Assembly: GCA_020073665.1 (NCBI GenBank)
Contig: JAIQEU010000001.1
Span: 124,001 to 188,000, forward strand
Reading direction: 5' to 3'
DNA from: Terriglobia bacterium
Lineage (GTDB): Bacteria; Acidobacteriota; Terriglobia; Terriglobales; Acidobacteriaceae
Length of the DNA stretch: 64,000 nt
The position numbers and the translations under genes are program-made. Shown piece after piece: positions 52,733-61,055 of the stretch (position 1 is its first letter; each line of letters starts with the position of its first letter). The notes below the pieces were generated by a model. The model saw only the letters and a list, made by a program, of their open reading frames with translations, did not search any database and was not told the DNA's origin.

Positions 52733-53512
52733 CTACAGCCCGAACAACTCCCGCAACCGTTTGGTCTGCGCCCGGCTGACCGGGACTTCGGTCTGCTTCT
52801 TGTCGTCCATGCGCAGCTGGTACGAGCTTTTGAACCAGGGGACAACTTCCTTGATGCGGTTGATGTTCACCAGGTAGGAGCGGTGCGCCCGCCAGAACAG
52901 GTTGGGATCGAGGCTGTCGAGCAGTTCCTCAAGCGTCCGGCAGTTGGATTGCCCTTCCATGCCGTTGGCCCCAGCGGTCACAACTGTGATCACACCGTCC
53001 TCGATCGAGGCATAACAGATATCTTTCTGGTTAATCAGGAACAGCCGGCCGGTGGATTTTAGCAGCACCTTGGAGGCTTGCGGCTTCTGCGACTCCAGCA
53101 TGCTGATCAGCGTTTCCAGCTTCTCTGCCGGAGTAGCGCCGACCTCCACCTTGGCGCGCGCCTTTTGCACCGATTGCGCCACCCGCTTTTTGTCGAACGG
53201 CTTCAGCAGGTAGTCCACCGCGTTGACCTCGAACGCCTTTACTGCGTACTGGTCGAAGGCGGTGGCAAAAACGATCTTGGGCAATGGGATTTTCTTGTCC
53301 AGCAGTTTCTTGATGACGCCGAAGCCATCCAGCCCGGGCATCTGCACGTCGAGAAAAACGAGATCGGGATTGTGTTCGCGGATCAGGTTGACGCCTTCTA
53401 GGCCGTTCTTGCCCTGGGCCACGACGTCGACGTCGCCGATGTTCTTGAGCAGGTAGGCGAGTTCATCCCGCGCCAACTGCTCATCATCGACGATCACTGC
53501 AGACAGGGGCAT
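52733..53512 (-). CDS. LytTR-family response regulator (orphan)
   Basis: 259 residues from ATG 53512 (GGAG five bases upstream; an in-frame TTG one codon earlier is the alternative). Receiver domain: AVIVDDEQLARDEL, LVFLDVQMPGLDGFGVIKKL with the phospho-acceptor Asp, and VDYLLKPFDKKRV with the conserved Lys. The C-terminal LytTR DNA-binding domain has VLLKSTGRLFLINQKDICYAS-type strands, FWRAHRSYLVNINRIKEVVP and ELRMDDKKQTEVPVSRAQTK-like end. Members bind imperfect direct repeats and control virulence, exopolysaccharide or competence. No histidine kinase gene is adjacent. Confidence 0.93.
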   Translation of the reverse strand: MPLSAVIVDDEQLARDELAYLLKNIGDVDVVAQGKNGLEGVNLIREHNPDLVFLDVQMPGLDGFGVIKKLLDKKIPLPKIVFATAFDQYAVKAFEVNAVDYLLKPFDKKRVAQSVQKARAKVEVGATPAEKLETLISMLESQKPQASKVLLKSTGRLFLINQKDICYASIEDGVITVVTAGANGMEGQSNCRTLEELLDSLDPNLFWRAHRSYLVNINRIKEVVPWFKSSYQLRMDDKKQTEVPVSRAQTKRLRELFGL

Positions 53513-53751
53513 CAAAGCTCCATCCTGGTGGCTGGTTTTGAGTATAGCGACCGGTTGGAATGAGGGTCAATGCAGGCTGATCGCACAGCGCTACGTGACT
53601 CTGTTCACAGACATGACGCACAGGTTGGTGTCGAATGGGTATGTCTCGCCTTCCCGAAGAGCAACTCCTTATACCGGGCTGCAGCACCCCCCGAGGCGAA
53701 ATCGCTCCGCATGGAGCTTGACCTGTTCGGAATCTCCGCAGGAGGTAGCCT

Positions 53752-54897
53752 ATGAAGTGCAGCTTTGTACGTTTCGCCGTCTTAGCTTGTGGCTTGCTTA
53801 TGCTCGTGTCGGGTCTGAGCGGATGCGGCAGCAGTTCCCATCCGGCTCCGGTGCAAACTGCGGCTAAAGCGGAATATGTCTATGCTGCCAATCTGAACCA
53901 GGTAACCGGATTCACGGTCAACCAGACCACCGGCGCACTCTCTGCCCTGTCCAACGTACTGGGCCCCAATGGCGCTGGTGACATGGTCGCGGATCCCTCC
54001 GCCAACTTCCTTTACGTCTCAGATTTCGCTGGCGCGATCGACGCGTACGCAATCAACGCAGCTACCGGTGGGTTGACTCCAATCAGCGGGTCTCCCTTCC
54101 AAGTCGGGAGCGGTACTGGACCTTACGGGTTGGCTATTGACTCGGTCGGAAAATTCCTTTTCCTCACTCACGTCAATACCCAAAGCATCTACGTATTTAC
54201 CCGGGACGCGAATACCGGCGCTTTGACCTCCGTGCCTAGCTCGCCGTTTGCGGCCAACGATCCATGGCAACTTGTAGTGCATCCATCCGACAATTTCTTA
54301 TACGCAAGCAACACTTACGATCTCATGGGAAGCATATCGGCGTATGCGATTGACCGTTCCACGGGTGCGCTGACGGAGATCGCCGGTTCGCCCTTCACCA
54401 CCGTTGCCGGTTGGCCCGGGCCCAGCGGGCTCGCGATAAGCAGCAGCGGGAAGTTTCTCTACGCAGGCCTTGGCGGGACGGCCAATGCAAACCACCTGGT
54501 AGCAGCATTCTCGATCGACTCCTCCACCGGCGCGCTCACTCCCGTCTCAGGTTCACCCTTTACCACTGGAGACGGTCCGTTCCGTGTCGTGCTCGACCAA
54601 TCGGGGAAATACCTGTACACAGCCAACAGTCACGGCAACACCATTTCTGCATTCGCCATTGACTCCTCTACCGGCGCCCTAACCGCGATGAGCGGTTCGC
54701 CTTTCACAACCGGAAACTTTCCCTTTGCGTTAGCAATGGACCCTGTGGGCAAGTTCTTGTATACGGCCAATCAAGACTCCGGCGACATCTCCGGCTTCAG
54801 CGTCAACGCCACGACTGGAGCTCTGACGCCCCTTCCCAGTTCGCCTTTTTCCGGTCTAATAGGCCCTACTAACATGGTGATTGTGAAAATTCCGTAA
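53752..54897 (+). CDS. Beta-propeller (YVTN / lactonase-like) lipoprotein
   Basis: 381 residues. ATG 53752 follows AGGAGG. Signal peptide ends in the lipobox LSGLSGC, so Cys27 or thereabouts is lipidated. The mature part contains at least six repeats of about 45 residues with the pattern IDSSTGALTPVSGSPFTTG ... DQSGKYLYTANSHGNTISAF, the seven-bladed 6-phosphogluconolactonase-like propeller. In other bacteria such propellers are surface-exposed adhesion or binding proteins rather than enzymes; no catalytic residues are evident here. Ends at a clear hairpin terminator. Confidence 0.88.
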   Translation: MKCSFVRFAVLACGLLMLVSGLSGCGSSSHPAPVQTAAKAEYVYAANLNQVTGFTVNQTTGALSALSNVLGPNGAGDMVADPSANFLYVSDFAGAIDAYAINAATGGLTPISGSPFQVGSGTGPYGLAIDSVGKFLFLTHVNTQSIYVFTRDANTGALTSVPSSPFAANDPWQLVVHPSDNFLYASNTYDLMGSISAYAIDRSTGALTEIAGSPFTTVAGWPGPSGLAISSSGKFLYAGLGGTANANHLVAAFSIDSSTGALTPVSGSPFTTGDGPFRVVLDQSGKYLYTANSHGNTISAFAIDSSTGALTAMSGSPFTTGNFPFALAMDPVGKFLYTANQDSGDISGFSVNATTGALTPLPSSPFSGLIGPTNMVIVKIP

Positions 54898-54951
54898 TGC
54901 GTAGAATTGCTGGAGGTAGGTTGCCGTAGCTGTGGATTGCTGCCGAGACTT

Positions 54952-54985
54952 AAGCCGCTCGCTGTTTGGGCGGCTTTCTCTTTTG
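54952..54985 (+). terminator. Intrinsic terminator after the propeller lipoprotein gene
   Basis: AAGCCGC (54952-54958) pairs with GCGGCTT (54970-54976), followed by TCTCTTTT, a U-rich tail. It is 54 bases beyond the stop and faces the convergent thiolase gene. Confidence 0.75.
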
Positions 54986-55018
54986 CATCGCGCGAAAGGC
55001 GAGAGTTCGGCTCGTAGG

Positions 55019-56200
55019 CTAGGCCACGTTCTCCAGCGCCAGCGCCATTCCCATCCCGCCGCTGACGCATAGCGTCGCCACCCCGCGCCTGGCTTTGCGC
55101 TTCAGCATCTCATGCAGCAGCGTGACCGTGATCCGCGTGCCGGTGCAGCCAATAGGATGCCCCAGCGCGATGGCCCCGCCGTTGACGTTGAGCGTTTCGC
55201 GGTCGAAGTGCAGCTCGCGGTCGCAGGCCAGCACCTGCGCGGCAAACGCTTCGTTCAGCTCCACCAGGTCAAAGTCCGCCAGCCGGAGCTGGTGCTTCTG
55301 TTCCATCTTTCTCATGGCTGGGACCGGGCCAATCCCCATGGTTCGCGGGTCCACACCCGCCGCGGTCACCGCCAGAATCCGCGCCAGCGGTTTCAGATTG
55401 TTCTTCTTCACAAATGATTCGCCGGCGATCACCACCGCCGCCGCCCCGTCGGTGATTCCCGAAGAATTCCCGGCGGTAATGGTGCCCGTCTTCGAAAATA
55501 CCGGCGACAGCTTGGCCAGCTTTTCCAGGCTCGCACCCAGGAATGGATGCTCGTCACGGTTGAAGGTCTGTGTTCCCTTCTTGCTTTCGAGCGTGACCGG
55601 CGCCAGTTCGCTTTCGAACCGTCCAGCATTAATCGCCGCTTCCGCGCGGGTCTGCGAACTCAATGCGAACTCATCCTGTTCCTCGCGCGAAATCTTATAC
55701 TGTCCGGCCAGCACTTCGGCGGTTTCTCCCATCACCATCTTTGCCAAGGGACAGAAAAAGCCGTCGCGATACATGCCATCAACCAACTCCTGGTGGCCCA
55801 GCCGGTACCCCCAGCGTGCGCCGTCCAGGTAGTAGGGCAGACGCGACATGGACTCGGTGCCCCCGGCCAGCACGCACTCCAGGTTGCCGGTGGCAATCTC
55901 CTGGTATCCCAGCGCGATGGTCTTCATACCCGAAGCGCAGGCTTTGTTCACCGTGTAAGCGGAAACTTCCTGCGGCACGCCGCTGCGAATCGAGACCTGC
56001 CGCGCCGGGTTTGGACCGCCTCCCGCCTGCCGCGCATTGCCAAAAATCGTCTCCTCAATCTGCTCGGGGCGCACGCCGGCACGCGCCATGGCCGCTTTCC
56101 CTGCCACCACACCTATGTCGACTGCCGTCAGCGATGCCAGCGAGCCGCCAAACTTTCCAATAGGAGTGCGCACCGCGGAGAGGATATACACGTCGCTCAA
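55019..56200 (-). CDS. Acetyl-CoA acetyltransferase / thiolase
   Basis: 393 residues, thiolase superfamily. Begins MSDVYILSAVRTPIGKFGGSL. Acyl-accepting Cys in NKACASGMKTIALGYQEIA, active His in [19 protein letters not shown] (GHP), and second Cys in TLCVSGGMGMA. Cleaves or condenses acetyl-CoA units; a biosynthetic (acetoacetyl-CoA) role is likely, since a second thiolase of FadA type is at 61056. Stands alone; the C-terminal end LALENVA is normal. Confidence 0.96.
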   Translation of the reverse strand: MSDVYILSAVRTPIGKFGGSLASLTAVDIGVVAGKAAMARAGVRPEQIEETIFGNARQAGGGPNPARQVSIRSGVPQEVSAYTVNKACASGMKTIALGYQEIATGNLECVLAGGTESMSRLPYYLDGARWGYRLGHQELVDGMYRDGFFCPLAKMVMGETAEVLAGQYKISREEQDEFALSSQTRAEAAINAGRFESELAPVTLESKKGTQTFNRDEHPFLGASLEKLAKLSPVFSKTGTITAGNSSGITDGAAAVVIAGESFVKKNNLKPLARILAVTAAGVDPRTMGIGPVPAMRKMEQKHQLRLADFDLVELNEAFAAQVLACDRELHFDRETLNVNGGAIALGHPIGCTGTRITVTLLHEMLKRKARRGVATLCVSGGMGMALALENVA

Positions 56201-56289
56201 AGAGCACCTCCAAACCCTTTAGTCTAGCACCCAGGCGAAAGGCCGCACCCTCGCCCGCGGACGCTGTCAGGCATTACACTTGATGATTC

Positions 56290-57042
56290 ATGAATTACAT
56301 CTACGGCATCAACGCCGTTGCCGAAGCGATCAAAGCGCGGGGGCGCTCTTTCGAGTGGGTGGGCGTGGCCAAGGAGCGCCACGATCTGCGCCTGCAGCGC
56401 GTGGTCGACGAGTGCCGCAAGAACGGCATCGCGGTGCGCTTCGTGGGACGCGCCGAACTCGATCGCATGGCCGGCAACAACGCCCACCAGGGCGTGGTGG
56501 CCGTCACTTCCGCCAAGCAGTACAACGAACTCGACGATGTGGTCGCCGCCAAGCGCGGTCAATACTCGTTGCTGGTGGTGCTCGATGGCATTGAAGATCC
56601 GCACAATCTTGGCGCCATCCTGCGCACCGCCGATGCCGCCGGCGCTGACGGTGTCGTCATCCCCGAGCGCCGTGCCGCGGGAGTAACGCCCACCGTGATC
56701 AAGGCCTCCGCCGGCGCCAGCGAGCACTTGCCCATCGCCAAGGTGACCAACATCGCCCGCACGGTCGAAGAACTGAAAGAGAAAAACATCTGGATCGTGG
56801 GCTTGGACGAGCGTGGCACGCAGACTTATGACTCGCTCGACTACAACCTGGATTGCGCCATCGTGCTGGGCGCCGAAGGCAAGGGCGTTCACGACCTGGT
56901 CCGCCGCAAGTGCGATTTTGTGGCCTCGATTCCCATGCTGGGCAAGGTACCGTCGTTGAATGTGTCGGTCGCAGCCGGGGTCGTGCTCTATGAAATCGTG
57001 CGCCAGCGTCGCAAGAAGCAGGAGTCGCTGGATTCCAAATGA
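56290..57042 (+). CDS. rlmB: 23S rRNA 2'-O-methyltransferase, SpoU/RlmB family
   Basis: 250 residues. N-terminal substrate-binding domain (GINAVAEAIKARGRSFEWVG), then the SPOUT methyltransferase: LVVLDGIEDPHNLGAILRTA, GADGVVIPERRAAGVTPTVI and VLGAEGKGVHDLVRRKCDF with IPMLGKVPSLNVSVAAGVVL (knot motifs binding AdoMet). Methylates a 2'-hydroxyl in 23S rRNA, G2251 in E. coli. The stop overlaps the ATG of the next gene (ATGA), so the two are translated together. Confidence 0.96.
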   Translation: MNYIYGINAVAEAIKARGRSFEWVGVAKERHDLRLQRVVDECRKNGIAVRFVGRAELDRMAGNNAHQGVVAVTSAKQYNELDDVVAAKRGQYSLLVVLDGIEDPHNLGAILRTADAAGADGVVIPERRAAGVTPTVIKASAGASEHLPIAKVTNIARTVEELKEKNIWIVGLDERGTQTYDSLDYNLDCAIVLGAEGKGVHDLVRRKCDFVASIPMLGKVPSLNVSVAAGVVLYEIVRQRRKKQESLDSK

Positions 57043-58772
57043 AGTTCCTCCGTGTCCTCTGCGTCCTCTGTGGTTTATTGGTTCCCGCCTTTGCGCTCGA
57101 CCGCGAAGCCTTCACCTTCACCAACTACGATCTCGACGTCCGCGTAGAACCCGAGCAGCAGCGCCTGGCCGTTCGTGGCAAGCTTGCGTTGCGCAACGAC
57201 TCCGCCACGCCGCAGAAGAACCTTGTCCTGCAGATTTCGTCCAGCCTCGATTGGCGATCCATCCAACTGAACAGCAAGCCCGTGCAATTCGTTTCCCAAC
57301 CCTACACTTCCGATATCGACCACACCGGAAGCCTCTCGGAAGCCGTCGTAACTTTGCCGCAGCAGGTTCTGCCGAAGGACACTGTCGAACTGGAAATCGG
57401 CTACGAAGGCGTCGTCCCGCTCGACGCCACGCGCTTGACCCGCATCGGCGTCCCCGAAGACGCCGCCAAGCATAGCGATTGGGACCAGATCGGCAAATGG
57501 TCCACCGCGGTGCGCGGCATCGGCTATGTCGTGTGGTATCCCGTCGCCACCGACTCGGCGAATCTCTCCGAGGCCAACAGCGTCTTCGAAACTGTGGGGC
57601 GTTGGAAAGCACGAGAAACCAAGAGCAAGATGCAGTTCAAGCTCTGCGACCTGCAGGCCGGTCCCCCGTTTCAAACCATGGTCATGAATGATCCCATGCC
57701 CTTGGGCGTGCCGGGAGGGATGGAGGGCGGCGTCACCGACGGCAAGTACTACGCCTGCGAGGAGCATGCCTTCACTCCCCTGGATGCGACTGTGCCCGCA
57801 TTCGCGTTCGGGCTTTATTCGATTCTCGATCGCCCAGCCGCTCACATTTATCACTTCCCGGTGCATAAGTCCGCCGCCGACGATTACTCCCTGGCTCTCG
57901 AGTTAGCCACTCCGTTTGTGACCGAGTGGTTCGGAGCTCCGAACCTCAGGTTCCGGATCGTTGAACTCGCCGACTCCGACGCTGCACCGTTCGAAACTGG
58001 CAGCATTATGTTTACGCCGCTGGCCCGCAGCGATTCGCGGCTGGCGCAGATGACCGTTGTCCACCAACTTACGCACGCCGCCTTCCCGTCGTCGCGTCCC
58101 TGGATTTACGAAGGGCTGGCCCACTTTGTCCAGGCTGCCGATCTCGAGCGCCAGAGTGGACGCCAAGCCGCGCTCGACTTTATGGGCCTGCACCGCACCG
58201 CACTGGCCGATGCAGAAAAAGCCCTCGCGCAGGAGAAGAAACCGAACACCGCCGCCGACCAGTCGCTGATCAACACCAGCAGCGAAGAGTTCTACCGCAG
58301 CAAGGCCATGTTTGTCTGGTGGATGCTGCGCGACATGATCGGTGAACCTGTGCTCAAGAAAGCCCTGGCCCAGTACCGCCCGGAGCAGGATAAAGAACCT
58401 TCCTACGTGCAGCGCCTGATCGAAGCCCAGACCAAGCAGGACCTGGAATGGTTCTTCGACGACTGGGTCTACCGTGACCGCGGCTTGCCCGACTTCAAAG
58501 TGGACTCAGCGGTTCAGCGCCCAACCGTGGGCGGCGGCTCGATTGTTACCATTAACGTTGCCAACCTCGGCGAGGCCGGCGCGGAAGTCCCTGTGACCTT
58601 GCGCATGGAAGGCGGCGAAGCGAGCAAGCGGCTCCAGGTGCGAGCAAAGTCCACGGCGACCATCCGTATCGAGGCCGCCGCGACGCCGCTTGAGGTCGTA
58701 GTAAACGACGGCAGTGTCCCGGAAAGCGACTTGGGCAACAATCGGCTTAAGATCGAGGCGGCGGCAAAGTAA
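57039..58772 (+). CDS. Gluzincin-like exported protein with HQLTH in place of HELTH (probable pseudo-peptidase)
   Basis: 577 residues; ATG overlaps the rlmB stop. Signal peptide MKFLRVLCVLCGLLVPAFA is encoded by a copy of the CTCTGTG repeat family. The middle holds MTVVHQLTHAAF and YEGLAHFVQA, i.e. His-x3-His and a downstream Glu in the order of the M1/MA peptidase zinc site, but the catalytic Glu of HExxH is Gln. Front part is a beta-rich domain (YDLDVRVEPEQQRLAVRGKL); the end is a CARDB-like adhesion fold (VPVTLRMEGGEASKRLQVRA). Could be a zinc-binding non-hydrolytic protein or have altered chemistry. Confidence 0.78.
   Translation: MKFLRVLCVLCGLLVPAFALDREAFTFTNYDLDVRVEPEQQRLAVRGKLALRNDSATPQKNLVLQISSSLDWRSIQLNSKPVQFVSQPYTSDIDHTGSLSEAVVTLPQQVLPKDTVELEIGYEGVVPLDATRLTRIGVPEDAAKHSDWDQIGKWSTAVRGIGYVVWYPVATDSANLSEANSVFETVGRWKARETKSKMQFKLCDLQAGPPFQTMVMNDPMPLGVPGGMEGGVTDGKYYACEEHAFTPLDATVPAFAFGLYSILDRPAAHIYHFPVHKSAADDYSLALELATPFVTEWFGAPNLRFRIVELADSDAAPFETGSIMFTPLARSDSRLAQMTVVHQLTHAAFPSSRPWIYEGLAHFVQAADLERQSGRQAALDFMGLHRTALADAEKALAQEKKPNTAADQSLINTSSEEFYRSKAMFVWWMLRDMIGEPVLKKALAQYRPEQDKEPSYVQRLIEAQTKQDLEWFFDDWVYRDRGLPDFKVDSAVQRPTVGGGSIVTINVANLGEAGAEVPVTLRMEGGEASKRLQVRAKSTATIRIEAAATPLEVVVNDGSVPESDLGNNRLKIEAAAK
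57042..57075 (+). repeat. CTCTGTG-type repeat that encodes a signal peptide
   Basis: AGTTCCTCCGTGTCCTCTG, CGTCCTCTGTGGTTTATT: the same iterated words as 58860-58890 and 16552-16582, here in the first codons of a gene and in the same orientation. They read FLRVLCVLCGLL. Confidence 0.7.
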
Positions 58773-58783
58773 ATTGGTACATT

Positions 58784-58857
58784 GCAGATTTCAGATTTCA
58801 GGATTTCAGCTTGTGGGTGAATGGAAGTCTGCCATCTGAAGTCTTCAAGCTGAAATC
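58784..58857. repeat. ATTTCAG-type palindromic repeat
   Basis: Iterated CAGATTTCAG words (58784-58800), then GATTTCAGCTTG (58802-58813), perfectly complementary to CAAGCTGAAATC (58846-58857). Spacer after the gluzincin-like gene. Confidence 0.7.
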
Positions 58858-58859
58858 GT

Positions 58860-58890
58860 TTTCCCCGTGTCTCCGTGTCTCTGTGGTAGG
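58860..58890 (+). repeat. CTCTGTG-type repeat upstream of the beta-CASP gene
   Basis: TTCCCCGTGTCTCCGTGTCT, then CTGTGGTAGG. Same word family and orientation relative to the following gene as 16552-16582 and 57042-57075. Ends 33 bases before the TTG start. Confidence 0.7.
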
Positions 58891-58922
58891 TTTGCTTTTA
58901 TCGCCCTGCAGGAGCGCAATCC

Positions 58923-60356
58923 TTGCCCTACATACAATTTCTCGGCGCAGCCGGCACCGTTACCGGCTCCAAGCACCTGATCAACACCAGCCCTGATGCC
59001 AGCGGCAAGAACGGCTTCCAGGCCCTGATTGACTGCGGCCTGTTCCAGGGCCCCAAGGAATGGCGCGAGCGCAACTGGCAGGATACGCCCATCCCGGCCC
59101 GCGAAATTGACGCCCTCGTGCTCACCCACGCACATCTTGACCATTGCGGATGGATTCCGCGCCTGGTGAAAGAAGGGTTCCGTGGGCCCATCTACGCCAC
59201 GCCTTCCACCATTGACCTATGTGGCATCCTGCTGCCTGATTCCGGCCATCTGCAGGAAGAAGACGCAGAGTTTTACAACAAGACCCGCAAATCAAAGCAC
59301 GACCCAGCCCTGCCGCTCTACACCTTTGAGGAGGCTCAGGAGTGCCTGCAGTATTTTCACCCGGTGCAATTCGGAGAAACCCGGCAGCTTTGCCCAGAGA
59401 TGTCGTTCCGCTTCGTCCAGGCGGCGCACATCCTGGGATCGTCGATGGTCGAACTCAGTCTGAAAGTGGATGGCCAGAGCCGTCGCCTGTTGTTCACCGG
59501 CGACATCGGACGCGTGCGTGACCGCGACATCGCCCCCGGCAAGGTAGTGCACAGCGGCCCCACCGAGGGCGAGACTGCGGACTTCCTGGTGATGGAATCC
59601 ACCTACGGCAACCGCCAGCACCCCACCGACGATCCCCGTCCGCAACTGGCCACGCTCATTCGCCAGACCGTCGAGCGCGGTGGCACCGTGATCGTTCCCG
59701 CGTTCGCGGTGGAACGCACCCAGAAATTTCTCTTCATGCTCAAGGAACTGATGGAGTCCGGCCAGATCCCCCGCATCCCGGTCTACGCCGACAGCCCCAT
59801 GGCGATCCAGGCGGTGCAGATTTTCCTGAAGCACAGCGAGGAGTTCAGCCCGGAAGCCCGCCAGCTCATCAGCAAATACGGATCACCCCTGGAGTGGCCG
59901 GGTTTCACCTTCGCATCCACGCCCGAAGAGTCAAAAAAGATCAACCAGAGCCACTATCCTGCAATCATCGTCTCTTCCAGCGGCATGGTCACCGGCGGAC
60001 GCATCCAGCATCATCTCGCCCAACGGCTGCCGGACCCCAAGAACACCGTCATCTTCATAGGATTCCAGGCCCAGGGTACCCGCGGGGCTACCATCAAGAG
60101 TGGAGCGCCTGAAGTAAAGATCTACGGGGAAATCGTGCCCATCCGCGCCCAGATCGCAGCCCTGGAACAGTTCAGCGACCACGCCGACACCCCGGAACTG
60201 CTGCAGTGGCTGCACACCTTTCCCCGCAAACCAGGCGCAACCTATCTGGTGCACGGCGATCCCGCAGCCTCGGCACAGCTGCACGACACCATGACCAAGC
60301 AGCTGGGATGGAACGTGCAGGTGGCGCAGTGGATGCAGAAAGTGCAGATAAGTTAG
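58923..60356 (+). CDS. Beta-CASP metallo-beta-lactamase (RNA nuclease-like)
   Basis: 477 residues from TTG 58923. N-terminus PYIQFLGAAGTVTGSKHLI is typical of CPSF73/YsgH-like enzymes. Metal motif VLTHAHLDHCGWIPRLVKEG (H-x-H-x-D-H), and beta-CASP features DFLVMESTYGNRQHP, PAFAVERTQKFLFMLKELM, FASTPEESKKINQSHYPAII, and VSSSGMVTGGRIQHHLAQRL; terminal HDFSDHADTPELLQWL-type motif reads EQFSDHADTPELLQWLHTFP. Predicted exo- or endoribonuclease. Stands before the DinB gene. Confidence 0.92.
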   Translation: MPYIQFLGAAGTVTGSKHLINTSPDASGKNGFQALIDCGLFQGPKEWRERNWQDTPIPAREIDALVLTHAHLDHCGWIPRLVKEGFRGPIYATPSTIDLCGILLPDSGHLQEEDAEFYNKTRKSKHDPALPLYTFEEAQECLQYFHPVQFGETRQLCPEMSFRFVQAAHILGSSMVELSLKVDGQSRRLLFTGDIGRVRDRDIAPGKVVHSGPTEGETADFLVMESTYGNRQHPTDDPRPQLATLIRQTVERGGTVIVPAFAVERTQKFLFMLKELMESGQIPRIPVYADSPMAIQAVQIFLKHSEEFSPEARQLISKYGSPLEWPGFTFASTPEESKKINQSHYPAIIVSSSGMVTGGRIQHHLAQRLPDPKNTVIFIGFQAQGTRGATIKSGAPEVKIYGEIVPIRAQIAALEQFSDHADTPELLQWLHTFPRKPGATYLVHGDPAASAQLHDTMTKQLGWNVQVAQWMQKVQIS

Positions 60357-60384
60357 GATTGTCGTCGGCGATTCGTAAATCCCT

Positions 60385-60861
60385 ATGACTGAAGCTGAAT
60401 TCAAGTCCCACCTCGACTTGGCTGAAAAAAGTCCGAAGCAAATCGCCGCGGCGGTCTCTGGCCTACCCGACAAAACCCTGCGTTACAAGCCCGCGCCCGG
60501 CAAGTGGTGCATCCTGGAGATTCTGGCCCATCTCGCCGACATCGAAATCCTCTACGCCTACCGCATGCGCCAGATGCTGGCCGACGAAAAGCCGGTCATC
60601 GCCCCCATTGACCAGGACGCCTGGGCGCGCAACCTTGGTTACATGGAGTCGAGCCCCATGGAACTGGTTGCGCTCTACGGATTGAATCGACACGCCAACC
60701 TGCAACTGCTGCGGCGGTTGAAGGCCGCGGACCTGGAGAAATCCGCCTATCATCCCGAAAAGAAGAACCAGGTCACGGTGGCCGAAATCGTCCAGATGAT
60801 GTCGAAGCACGACCCCAATCATCTGGAGCAGATTGAAAAGCTGAAACAGCAGGCCCGCTAG
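60385..60861 (+). CDS. DinB/YfiT-like four-helix protein
   Basis: 158 residues. ATG 60385. Landmarks of DinB_2 proteins: MTEAEFKSHLDLAEKSPKQI, KPAPGKWCILEILAHLADIE with the first metal His, YGLNRHANLQLLRRLK and MMSKHDPNHLEQIEKL with the last His pair. These form a metal-binding triad in a four-helix bundle; related enzymes transfer bacillithiol or mycothiol, but many have no known function. No thiol-pathway gene nearby. Probably co-transcribed with the preceding nuclease gene (29-base gap). Confidence 0.85.
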   Translation: MTEAEFKSHLDLAEKSPKQIAAAVSGLPDKTLRYKPAPGKWCILEILAHLADIEILYAYRMRQMLADEKPVIAPIDQDAWARNLGYMESSPMELVALYGLNRHANLQLLRRLKAADLEKSAYHPEKKNQVTVAEIVQMMSKHDPNHLEQIEKLKQQAR

Positions 60862-61004
60862 CAACCCATGGTGCAAGTGCGATTCGTGTCAGGGCATCCC
60901 TTCCGGCATGCCGTTTAGTGCAGCGTTATCAAAGTTTACGAACTGCAGCCCGGCTGCACGCGGCGCGCCCCTCGCATGCTTTGCGTTTAAGGAATAAACT
61001 GTGC

Positions 61005-61043
61005 TTTGGCTGGTGCTAGTTGCCAAGTACTGATTGCTGGTTG
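61005..61043. repeat. GCTGGTTG-type word repeat before the thiolase
   Basis: TTGGCTGGTGCTAGTTGCCA and GTACTGATTGCTGGTTGCAG: related to the AGCTACC/GGTAGCT family. A weaker GGGCATCCCTTCCGGCATGCC hairpin-like word lies at 60897-60918 in the same 194-base spacer. Confidence 0.45.
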
Positions 61044-61055
61044 CAGGAGCCTCCT

